DNA of 64,000 nt from Trochalopteron elliotii (lineage: Eukaryota > Chordata > Aves > Passeriformes > Leiothrichidae): the NCBI GenBank assembly GCA_024734555.1, contig JANPWX010000097.1, positions 2,093,048-2,157,047 on the forward strand, read 5' to 3'. The notes under the pieces are model-generated. The model searched no databases. It saw nothing but the letters and a program-made list of their open reading frames with translations, and was not told the origin of the DNA. How positions within the stretch are numbered: the first letter of the stretch is position 1; each line of letters begins with the position of its first letter. The position numbers were made by a program, and so were the translations under genes. Shown here in pieces: positions 13,263-27,300 of this stretch.

Positions 13263-13630
13263 CTGTAAAGCAGAGAAAGAGAAAACTTTGAGCTGAAATT
13301 CAGTTCAATGCTTTTCCCTTCCCACATTCAGTATCCTAAAAAACTGTCACACATGCACAATTTCCATGAAATGAAATTAGGATGGCAGACAGCTAGAGTA
13401 TCTCAGTTCAAAATGGTGAAGAGCAGTATTGTGCTGCCAGGTTATTACAATGCAGCCTGCAGTTAAAAATACTGAGCAGGTAACAGTCAAAAATACAGTT
13501 AATACAGTGCCATATTAAATTTAGCCTCTGTGGCAAATAATCTTCCCAACTCCTCTATCACTTTTCAGACTATTTATGCAAACAACAGCTCATTCTGAAA
13601 GCAAGGATGAGGGAAGGGCGTAAGAGGTAC
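13263..13630 (-). other. RPS6KA2: RPS6KA2 intron 20
   Basis: A 368-bp intron with GTACCT donor and TTTACAG acceptor. Nothing else recognised in it. Confidence 0.95.
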
Positions 13631-13768
13631 CTTAACCAGGTGAACATCCTGTCTGCTGAGTTGGTTTTGAGACAGGTACTCCCTGTTCACTATCCATGGA
13701 TGTCTCAGGACTTGGACTGCTGTGAGGCGCTGATGAGGGTCTACATGAAGCATCTTAGACACAATGTC
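13631..13768 (-). CDS. RPS6KA2: RPS6KA2 exon 20: end of C-terminal kinase domain and RSK3-specific tail
   Basis: A 138-bp, 46-codon exon reading DIVSKMLHVDPHQRLTAVQV, LRHPWIVNREYLSQNQLSRQ and DVHLVK (human 647-692). The DPHQRLTA and HPW motifs close the kinase fold (helix H-I). NREYLS and QLSRQDVHLVK are the segments that most clearly mark RSK3 among its paralogues. The acceptor CCCAG lies at 13769-13773 and the donor GTACCT at 13625-13630. Confidence 0.97.
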
Positions 13769-14946
13769 CTGGGTTGAAAAGGAAGAAAACTGTTCAAGGG
13801 AGAAAGTAATTAACAGCAGTGCAGGTTTTACTAAGATCTTCCTGTTGACAGTGTCATCATTAGCATGTCCAAAGGAGAGAGTGGTGCACTTTAGACAGGC
13901 TTTATGTTCTTTAAGTGTCAGGTCTTATCTTCAAAATTTTCAAGTGTAATGTTCAACTCTCAGCTAATAACCAAGTCAAAACATAATGTGGAGGGTATTC
14001 ATCTGACTGAATGACTGTTAATTACTGGTGACCTTGTAGGAGTGATAAACACTTAGGGAGAGGATGCCCTCTCGAGGCGTCTCCTCGCTGACCTCGAGGC
14101 ATGCTTACAAGAGAAACTTAGAATAGAAACTCAGCACTCAGTTAACTAAAGTACAATTAGATTAGTTCTACAACATCTGAACATTTTAATTTCAAAACTG
14201 GACAGCTGACAAAAAATCCACTGTGAGGCTCATAGGTGCTGGTAGCAAGATTAATATGTTACTAGGATTGCTTGCAGTTTTGTGGTGGAAAGTATCAGTG
14301 TTCTTCCACTGGATACTAACAGTTGCTAAAATGAAATCTCTTGCAATAATCTTTAAAGCCTGTCAAAGCTTCTGATTAGTGCTGGGCAACTGGAAGCTTG
14401 CAACTTTCCTGCCCATTTACCTGTCTCACAGACTAGTGCACAGCTTCATGCTTAAAGATCTCAGCACCCTCAGCAACTTTCCCTATGTCCTCGCCCTCCT
14501 ACACCAGCTGAAAACAGTTTGAGTAAGACAACATTGGTCAAAAACTACCAAAGGTTCAGGTTAGTTGTTTCCTTCGTGTGAGGTGCTGGGCTCAATGGTG
14601 ACTGAGCAACTCTGGTGATCCCACAGCAGCAGCCAGAATGAGTCAGGGTCCTGGGCTCAGAGTGAGCCCCAATTCTGACAGAATTCACCTGCAGGGCTGA
14701 ACCTGGGGATTTTTTTTCTCCTGGGGTTTTCCTTGCTTTGTGATAAATGGGCGGCCTAAACTGTGAACTGTACAGGAAACAAAACTACCTGCTCCTGGTT
14801 AACTGAGAAGCAAAAAGGTGATTCATGCATAGACTACATCTGTGGCATTAAAAAACCTACACTTCTTTTAGAAATGCAATTGAATCAGAAAAAGAGTTCT
14901 GTGGTATTAAAATCTTGAGAGAAAATCTAAAAAAGCATTCACTGAC
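13769..14946 (-). other. RPS6KA2: RPS6KA2 intron 19
   Basis: A 1.2-kb intron with GTCAGT donor and CCCAG acceptor. It contains a CpG-bearing imperfect inverted repeat at 14064-14102. No other feature seen. Confidence 0.95.
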
Positions 14947-15064
14947 CTTTGCAGTATCAGATACTGAATCCCAGTTTCCTCCTGTAAGAGCATATTTGCC
15001 ACTGCCAATCCTGGCCAGAATCTCCTCTGGGGTGTCGTCTGGTCCATTTGCAAAAGGAGTGAAT
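14947..15064 (-). CDS. RPS6KA2: RPS6KA2 exon 19: helix G region of C-terminal kinase
   Basis: A 118-bp exon that completes Gly607 and encodes [20 protein letters not shown] then [19 protein letters not shown] (human 608-646). The donor is GTCAGT (14941-14946). The acceptor is AATAG (TAG at 15065-15067). Its pyrimidine tract is a run of 15 T on the transcript strand followed upstream by a tetranucleotide microsatellite, which is unusual. The changes from human are conservative (T for S, V for I, T for A). Confidence 0.96.
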
Positions 15065-15081
15065 CTATTAAAAAAAAAAAA

Positions 15082-15136
<55 letters not shown>

Positions 15137-17561
15137 ATAGATAGAACTATGTAATTTGCAAGTACATGACTTCTAGGTTCTAGTACTAACTGCCACTGAT
15201 TACAGCAGGAATTTGTTTCAGAATGTACCACTGATACTGCTGCTTCATTTTCACTCAAATTATACAAGCTGGTGGTTCCTCATACTGATCTGTAGAGGAA
15301 AAGACAGACTCCTTAATTGGTTTTTAAATGTTTGTTCTGTTATAATTTTTTAGGAATTGAACATTCTTTGTAAAAATGGTCAGGTTTTTTCCTCTTGTTT
15401 TAACTCTGCTTTATTGCCAACACCAGTACCTTGGTAACACTAAGAAAGGAGAAACATTTTAAAGGAGAAGAAATACAATCTGAAACAGAAAAAAGGAAAA
15501 GAAAAAAGAACCCTTTCTAATCTGTTTTGCAATGCTTTGTTAACCATAATGTGCAAGCCAGTTGGGCAAAAGAAATTACCTGCAATAGGTTACTTCCTTG
15601 TCCAGCCAGTCAGGAATGACTTGTAACATGCACCCAGCTTGTGACAAAATCATGTCACATGCAGAGGGTACACTTTTTGTCTTCAGAAAGTGACAAAAGA
15701 TAAAGTTTTTGCAGCTGACTACCGTCTACCAGGCCCATTTTTACCCTGCAATCTTGAACAGCTGTGTAGGTTTAGAAGAAATAAGTATTTTTGATTTTTA
15801 TGTTTTTCCTTCAATCTGTCTTCTCTTCAAACTTGCCAAAGTGGTTTTTAGATTTTTAAACAGTTGCTTTGGCCACAGCTTCCTATCCCACCTGGTTTCT
15901 GGTAGCAAATTCAATTCCTCATGCTGTATTTTCTCATTTTCAAAAACATTTCAGACTTCATAGCAGTTCAGCCCAAAGAGACAGGTAATGCTATTGCAAT
16001 CTATAGGTATCAGGAGGGATGCAAGTAAGAGTTAAGGACTGGCAAAAACTCTGAGGTATATCACTAACTCCATTAACTTGATCCCTGGCCTGTGCTCTAG
16101 TCCTGGCTGTCTGAGCCCTCTCTACTCATAGTGATTATAGGAGGAAAAAAAAGTCCTGGATGTAAATATTTGTCAGTTCCTACTAATCTCCTCTGGTAAG
16201 GAAGAACAAGACCATTCATAAATGCAGTGGTGGCACCTAAAAAAGCATTCCTCAACTGATTGTGTTTCTATTATTTTCTCTGGTAAGTGCAGAAAAAATG
16301 AAATACAAGTTTCTGGCACCGTCAGTAAATTGAATATCCACTAAGTTGTGCTATTTGTATTTCTGATTCAAATATATTTGGATTTTTTTTTCTTCATATT
16401 CAATAAAGAAGCATTCTGAATGTAATCAACCAAACAAATGTAACTATGGGTAATGTGTTAATTTTATTTTACTGATTCCAGCTGTGTAGCAGTCTAGGGC
16501 ATCAGCCAAATGGAAACGGGCTCTTGGAGGTCCAGCAGACCGGGAAACCTCCCCAGAACGTTTTGATTTATTTCAGCTGACCTTGAACACATCTCTAGTC
16601 AAGAATAAAATAGATGAGATAGAGACCCCGGCACCTTCTTTATAATCCACAAGGCAAGAGATGCAAATAACAGAAAGTCAGAGTCCAACTCTTTGTTTTC
16701 TGTATGAAACCTAGGAATGAATCCAAGCTTCTTGTCACAGCTGAATGATCAGATTAAACAGTTTAGAGAGGTCACTGAAAAGCTGCAAGCTGCGCTTAGA
16801 TGTGATAGATGTGCACATACCATAGTCTGAGAAATGAAATTCAGAGGCCTGATAACTCTAGATTGGGTTTGCACACTTTGTTTCCCAATCATCTCAGCAC
16901 ATCTTATTCCTATTCTTCACTGCTTATTTCAATCTGTGTCTTTCCCTGGATCTTCTTGTTTCAATATTTCACTTTAGCCAACACATTGGTAGGAGTATTT
17001 TTGCCAAGTACCTCTCAAAAGTTTCTGCTGCCTGTTGCTATTCTTGCTGATCTCTTAGTTTGCTTTCTGAAACATATTTTTCAAATAGGATCTAAAAAGT
17101 ATGTTTGGGTGGGGTTTTTTAGCTTTTAGAGGTGCTCAGACACTTCAACAACAATAACAAATGAAGAATAATGAAGCTGAAGAGAATACATGTATCAATA
17201 AAATGAATTAACACTCCTCCATGGATAAGGTGAACATGATGAGGCTCTTTATACTCCTGTGCATCTCTCCTAATGGAAAATTTTCTCACTGCATAAGTGG
17301 TGAATGAACCTTTTAGGAGCTAGGTCTCAGTGCATACGGGTACCTTCTGTTAAAAACCTAAACAATTTGTCAAGTGTCAAAGATATTTATGCATTCTAGA
17401 AAAGAACTTATTCTGAGTCTTGACATCTATTTTCTTGCTTTTTACAACTGAACACGCTTCTCAAGGAGGCCAGAATCCCTATCTGTGGCTCCTTTCAGGC
17501 TTAATCAGTGCTGCAGTGCTGAGCCCACTGGAGATTGCTGCTCTAGAACCTCTCCACTCAC
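15065..17561 (-). other. RPS6KA2: RPS6KA2 intron 18
   Basis: A 2.5-kb intron with GTGAGT donor and TAG acceptor. Its acceptor end is a T15 tract and a tetranucleotide microsatellite. The block around 16495-16680, with an octamer-like ATGCAAAT, may be a conserved element or an old repeat; I could not identify it. Confidence 0.95.
15070..15144. repeat. A15 plus (GATA)9(GACA)4 microsatellite
   Basis: An A15 run at 15070-15084 is followed by nine GATA units at 15085-15120, four GACA units at 15121-15136 and an imperfect ATAGATAG tail. It begins three bases from the exon 19 splice acceptor dinucleotide, so on the transcript strand it supplies the pyrimidine tract. Confidence 0.97.
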
Positions 17562-17638
17562 CCTGCCAACATGGTGTACAGCAGGATCCCCAAGCTCCAA
17601 ATGTCACAGGCTGCATCGTAACCTTGGCGTTTGAGGAC
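17562..17638 (-). CDS. RPS6KA2: RPS6KA2 exon 18: helix F of C-terminal kinase
   Basis: A 77-bp exon encoding [20 protein letters not shown] then YTMLA, plus two bases of Gly607 (human 582-607). The DIWSLG motif is helix F, whose aspartate organises the catalytic loop. It looks identical to human RSK3 as remembered. The acceptor CCCACAG has its CAG at 17639-17641, and the donor GTGAGT is at 17556-17561. Confidence 0.96.
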
Positions 17639-19581
17639 CTGTGGGAACGAAAGAGAGAGAAGAAAATAGGTTAATCTGCATTCCTAAATTTTTAGCTTCC
17701 AATCTACAGAACGCACTGATTAGTGTCTGCTGACATTCCCAGGGCTTAGCTGCCCTGAACAGGTGGCTGCCTTGGGACCAAAATATCCATGGGTAGTGCC
17801 ATGGAGCAAGGCAAAGTCCAGGCTGAAATGATCTGGTTAAACTCAGCACATCTTTCACCCTCACAATGAGAGAGATGAGTGCAATTTGTTGGAGCTGGGG
17901 AATTTGGGAGCTCCTCTGACCATCCAACATGCAGCAAAGCAGAACACTATTTCACAGTTTTAACATGTTTCATTAAAAAAAAGCTCATTAATACTTTGAA
18001 ACATATCCTCCTAACATGAAAGTTACCAACAACACTTGGATGCACCACAGGGCTAAATGACAGTGATAAGTATTCCAATGGCACTCAGTTTGGATTTGAT
18101 ACAGCAAATGGATGCACACTGAAACATATCTAATACCAGACTAATGAAAATGCATGCTAAAAGGTTTCTCTTACTTCTGTATAAAGGAAAGTGGGCACAT
18201 TTAGACTGGAGTTAAGAGCAGGCTAAAACTTGGCCCCCTTTTCCCATGGGGCAAACAAGACCCATGGCAGTCAGCAGAGATCTGACCAGTAGGTTCAATA
18301 CTGATACAGGATCCAGATTTCATTTGTGCTAGTGCACACTAGAAGAAGTGCCTGTTTGAGTCAGTGCAGGTCCAAGTGAAAAGTGAAGCCACCAACTAAG
18401 CTCAGCGACCACCTCCATATCTTCCCACAAAAGCAAACTACCCTCTGTTTATTCAGTTCTGACACATGAGGAGTTTTGTCCTCTTTAGATGGACTAGACA
18501 GATCTTTTTGCAAAGCACATGAGAAAGTAATGTACCAATTCAGCAAGTCTTTCTCTGACCTGCAGCCCTATTACCCAGGAGTGATTTAAGTATCTGATGT
18601 CTGACACAGAAAAGACCAAATTCTGCTAAGGAAAAACAGTTTGAGAAAATGTTGCCTCGACAGATTTTATAAATGATGAGTGGCAAAGCAACCATCTGCC
18701 AGGTATGCTGCTGAGCGAACATTTGCTACCTGGACAAAAAAACCCCCAAAAAACTCCCGCAAGGAAGAAAAAAAAAATCAGAGAAAAAGCCACAGTTCCT
18801 CCTGTTCAATAAAGCTGATAAAATTGTGCTTCTGCCTCTCTCTCCTGCACATAATATAGAGGCTTTCTGGTTGATTTATTTATTTCTGTTTCTTTAGTTC
18901 CTTCATTCATCCCCCCTCTATTAATGTGAGTTTTTATGGGAAAACTTTCTTTGCTATTTGACAAACTCAGTTGCTTCTTGCAACTATGAGACTGAATACC
19001 CAACATTTATCTTTTGTTCTGGTTGCTCTCACTGTGTTTTGGACAGTAACAATTTCACTCCTTCTCTGTTTTCCTCCAATAACCAAGGACAATCAAGTCC
19101 AAGGTAAGTTACAGAAAAATGGGGCAGTGATGATACTTAGTGGAGTGGGTTAATAAGCAAGTGGTTACACAACCCCAAAATGATCAGGCCACTTCCAGAA
19201 CTTAGTGGGATCTGAAACAGAGGCAGAAACTGGTTCTTAATGCCACACCATAGCAGGACATTGTGGGGATAATAGATATCCTGGAGATAATGATGTCCTG
19301 AGTTCATCCAATTCTGAGAATGGCTCAGCTATTTGTCCAACTCCTTTTATTTCTGTAGGCTTTGACTTTCTGGGTTAATAGTGTTACAAATAGAGGTTTT
19401 TTCTCAGTTGCAACAAGCAGGGATGCAAATGGGTACAAAAACAAATAAAAAACCTCATAATTTTAAATCACGAAGCAGTAGCTCTTCACGAATTCTGTAG
19501 GAAAACTGCAGAATAAATATTTTTATTTATCCAGAACCACCCAACAGCCTGGCTCTTTCCTCCTCGAATGCAGCACGACGC

Positions 19582-19596
19582 GCACTAGGTGGCAGC
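19582..19596 (+). promoter_or_regulatory. CTCF-type binding core
   Basis: GCACTAGGTGGCAGC fits the CTCF core (CCASYAGRKGGCRS) at nearly every position. It sits in a locally CpG-bearing stretch (CACGACGCGCACT) unusual for this AT-leaning intron. Motif orientation is plus, opposite to RPS6KA2. Binding is inferred from sequence only. Confidence 0.55.
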
Positions 19597-21114
19597 GTGC
19601 CTCTTTCAGAGAACCTTCATCTTTGCTCTCGCTATCACCTAAACCTCAAATGAACTGTTTCCAAAACAAAGGGAGATCCAAATGGGCAAACATGTCCTCC
19701 TTCTTCGGTCACCGCCCTCTTTGTCACCAGCTCAGCTGACTTTCTGCCTCCTTAATTAGTTTCATGAGCATGTGGCAAACGTTGCAGTCGGACTCAGACA
19801 GGAAACATGAAAGTCAAATCTAGGCTGGAGGGCAGCATTATATCACAGGTGAAACGTAAAAGCACTTAAGGCTTTATGTAAGCACTCTGCCAGTAATGTT
19901 TCAATTACTCTCCAATGTCTCCTGCATTAGCAGGACCTGTCTTACTCATCACAAATGTCTGGGAGTGTGATTTCTGCTTTCAGTTCAAATCAGAAGAGTC
20001 TGATCTGAAACTGGCAATGTTTGTGATTACAGACACTATGAAGAATAGCTCACCATGAAAAAAAAGCTACACTTATTTTAAGCATTTTCTACCTTGGAGG
20101 AAATCTGACTGCTTCAAATCTTGCAAATATTATTATTATTGTGGTTTAGAATGGCTGTGGTGCCATGGAAGTTTTTCAGTCTGCTTTGATAAATTTTAAA
20201 CAGCTCATTCCCATTTCTAAAATGAAAGCCTAACCAAACTGCAATAAAAACCCCAAACCATTCTATCTTGGCATTGGAAGGGTTTTTTTCCCTGAAGAAA
20301 AATCTGTTTTGAATTTACACAGCCCTGGATATGGTCTCTATATAATGAATTCTCCTTCTGATGCTGGAAGGCTGTGATTCCTGTAACTTTTGGTATCATG
20401 AAAGGATCTTGTACAGAAAGATGATCCTAATTTTCTCTTCCCAGTCACACATGAACACTGCATGGGAGAAAGAGAAGACTTAGGGAGAAAAATAGATTGC
20501 TAGATGATACCAACTGAGAGACACTGGTATTTGATAGTAGAGAACAGATGAAGTAATGAAAGACAGTTGTTTTTTGTTTTTCTTTTAAGGACCAGAACAA
20601 GTGAAGAAAGTCACACATTCAAAGTAGTGTGTATTGTGTATTATATATATACACAAAGTAGTGTGTATTAGTATTGCAAGTACTAAAACTTTTCATTTTC
20701 ATCACTCCAAGAAATGGGTAATTACCCAAGAAATTAACTTGAAGGAACTTCTTGTTCCTTCATTGTGAGGAAGCAGATATGAACATCTCATGGGTGAAAT
20801 ACAGCAAAGAGCCCAAGCCATGTGACAGCCATGTGACCCAAGCCCACTCCCGCAGGGCTGCACGAAAGGAGCAGCACTTGCAGTGATGCAGAGCCACCTC
20901 TCCCTGTGCTTGGGACAAACTGTCTGGTCTTCCTTCACTTTCCTGTCTGTAAAAATGAGAAAGCATTTTCTACATCCTCCAGAACAGGGAGGGATTGGTA
21001 CTAGGAGAGCCCAAGAAGAGAGATGTTTCTTTAGCTCAGTGAAGCCAACAATAAAGCTCTCACTGAATTCAGCATAGTAAGGGATTTGTGCAAGGATTTT
21101 TCTTTTCAGTTTTA

Positions 21115-22912
<1,798 letters not shown>

Positions 22913-23071
22913 GCCCTGAGAGTGTAGGTAGTCCACAGTCTTGGTGATGGTGCAGAGCACAGCGCTGGCCTCCCGCTCCGAGAAACACTTCTGCCGAAGG
23001 ATGCGGTCCAGCAGCTCGCCTCCCCGCATCAGCTCCATCACCAGGTACACGAATTTCCCATCATCATACAC
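22913..23071 (-). CDS. RPS6KA2: RPS6KA2 exon 16: hinge and helices D-E of C-terminal kinase
   Basis: A 159-bp, 53-codon exon (human 475-527) with [20 protein letters not shown], then [20 protein letters not shown], then [23 protein letters not shown] is the hinge and the start of helix [12 protein letters not shown] is helix E, leading into the catalytic loop. The codons are richer in G/C at third positions than in the neighbouring exons. Human RSK3 differs at a few surface positions (RY for KC, D for A, M for V). The acceptor TTCCAG is at 23072-23077 and the donor GTAAGC begins at 22912. Confidence 0.96.
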
Positions 23072-24483
<1,412 letters not shown>

Positions 24484-27022
24484 TTAGCAGCACTAAGCAG
24501 AAACCAACCAATTCCTACAGTTTAAACAAATTACTATTCAAAATTCTTCTATTAATCATTATTCTGGGACAGGACAGCTCAAACTATGTGCAAATGAGAG
24601 TCATGCTGACTGTCTGCCAAAGCCAGATGGAGAAATAATTAGTTTAGATTCTGGAGGCGTAGGCCCTCTTTTTGATGCCTACAGTTCTGTTTACCCATAA
24701 ATAATGGCAGTTACAAGAACTGTCATTTAGAAATCAAACAACATTGAGAATTTTAAAATAATCATAGTTTTAAAATTACCTCTTCGACATAAAAAAATTG
24801 GAAGAATCATAATATTGGTATATGCTTATATATATATGCTGATAAATTAATAGAAATTAATTGTCATATGCATTTGTCAGAAATGAAAATGTATGGACAT
24901 TTATTGTCAGGGGAGATTTGAATTGAAACTATTGGTAATCACGTGGCTCTTTGGGCCAAGCTGTTGTAGTGAACAACAGAATGACGACATTGTATTTGGC
25001 CATGTAACCAAACCCTCTACCCATTCCTAAACTGGAAAGAAATCTGCTTCATAGATCACTTTTATGTAGTCAGCATCTTTTGCCTTGTTAGAAAATATAG
25101 TAAGACATGCAAACTTTTTAGTTTTGTAGCAGTGGGTCTTAGAAAAACATGACACATGCTGCTTAGAGAGCCTCACTGCATGGAAAGACAGCTGTCAGGA
25201 GAGCACTGATTTCTCCTCAGTGATTCTGGTACCTATATTTGGCATGTCAGGCAAAGAGCTTTAGTCATTTGTCCAGCTGAGAGCACTGATTAATGTTTCT
25301 CAATTTGCAGATTTACATGATAAATATGGAACAAAAAATAATCTTAAGGGAACTCTCTGCATTTTGGAATCTCAAAAGTAACTTACAGGAAATGGTGAAA
25401 GACTCATTCTACTAGAAACTCATAAGGAGTACACTATTTCAGCTCTATTTCTTATTACTAGAAAACAACAGAAGTACTATTGAATAACAGGTTTACCAAA
25501 GTGGAATGGGTGGCATTTTCAGAAAATCATTTCCATTATTGCTTTGGATTTCAAGGCTTCCAAACTTAAATGTGGTTAGTTCTCTCCAAGAACTAGGCAC
25601 AGAGCACAGATTTTAAATGATGGCATTAGCAGGGGAAAACCCCAGCTTTTTAAAAACCTCTTTTGCTAATGAGGATAAATGCCTGCCTGCTTTTTTATAA
25701 AATGCATGCATTTTTCATGGTTTAATTATGGTGATACAAAGTCCAGTACATGAGTAGAATCTTATGCATGAGCCATAGTAATGCACAGCTGAATAAAAAT
25801 CAGAGGTTTCACAGTTATCATGACTGGCACGTATGTGCAGTGATAACGGTGGTCAGTAGTTGTCCATGGCTCAGGTATGCCTCTGAAGCCATATCAGTAA
25901 TTTGATTCTGAATTAATAGAAGTTTGACAAATGAAAGTGCAACAGGCAGCTGATGCAGGTAAACGGTTGTTGTTCATATTTGAATAAATAAAGAAAAACC
26001 TCAAGAACGGGTGAATAAAATAAAAATTTCTGCTGCTGTTCTCCCAGTTTAGTTGAGACATTATCAAGAAGCCAATGAAGCCCTGATCAACTGACTCCAC
26101 ATGAGCACAACCACAGTGACTGAATGCGTCCCACTCAACCAGCAAGCCTAACATACAAAAAGACCCTCAGGGCCACTTCCTTGGCTAGACTGATAAACCT
26201 CTTGTCAAGTTACTGGAGTAACTCACATGTAGCCCTGTTAGCATCTGCCTGCCTTGTACAAACCAGCAGAACTGCCTGTGGCAAATATTACCACCAGTGT
26301 GAAGTACCACTATCACTATGCAGCTGTAGAAAGCTATATATTCCAGATTCCTTCTCTGTTGGAGTTCCCTGTGAAAGGAAATATCCAGAGCTGTGGAAAA
26401 TTTTAAGTGACTATTAATAATGCAGGACTACAAATGCATATATATGGCCTAAAAAAAATCCAAACCAAAAATAGTCACAGCTATTGACAAAACTAAAATC
26501 AACATAACCCAAAGCACTCTGCTACTGATGTAGTAGCAACAGCGGCAGATGACATTTAATGCTTCTAATTCACAATATGCTATGTAAATACAAACTGCAA
26601 GACAGTCCCACTAAATATGCATGCTTTTTGTTTTAATGTGTGTGCAACCTGCAATACACTGATTACATGGACAAGCTACCCCAAACCACACTACAAATCA
26701 CTGTCAGAGCTGTGAAGGGATCTGCAAAATTCCTCTCAGTCCCTGGGCAACCTGACTGGACAGACCAGAACCATTTTTCTCCTCCACAGCAAGAGACTGT
26801 CACCCTGACAGTGCCTCTCTTCAGTGTGCTTGTGACTTACACTTGGCCCATGACTGCAGCAGCAGAGGAGGTGTCTGCTGCAACTTCAGGAGAAATCCCT
26901 CTACAGTTCAGACTGGCTGCAGTATGCACTGTTTCTTTATTTGTATGTAGCAATGGCCACAGTAGTCCACCAAATATGCCCCATAACTCCACTGTGATGC
27001 TCAGTTCTCCTGATCTTCCTTT

Positions 27023-27300
27023 TCACAAAGTCATATAATTATTTAGGTTGGAAAAGATCTCTTGAGATCAAGTCCAACAATTAACCCAGAACTGCCAAGT
27101 CCACCACTAAAACAAAGTGCTTTATCTACATGTCTCTTAAATGCCTCCAGGAATGGTCACTTCACCATTTCCCTGGGCAATCTGTGCAGTGATTTACAAC
27201 ACTTTCAGAGAGTTTTTTGGTGTGTTGTTAAATCCACCCAGAATTTCCTGTGGTAAAAAACAGCATTTGCCACACCAGTCCCTGTTTTCTCTGAGACATT
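27023..27300 (-). mobile_element. CR1 LINE fragment, 3' end
   Basis: The plus strand shows TTAGGTTGGAAAAGATCTC, GTCCAACAATTAACCCAGA, CTGCCAAGTCCACCACTAAA and TCCCTGGGCAATCTGTGCAG in order. This is the well-known reverse-complement layout of a CR1 tail. It is a 5'-truncated copy on the minus strand; boundaries are approximate. Confidence 0.9.
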
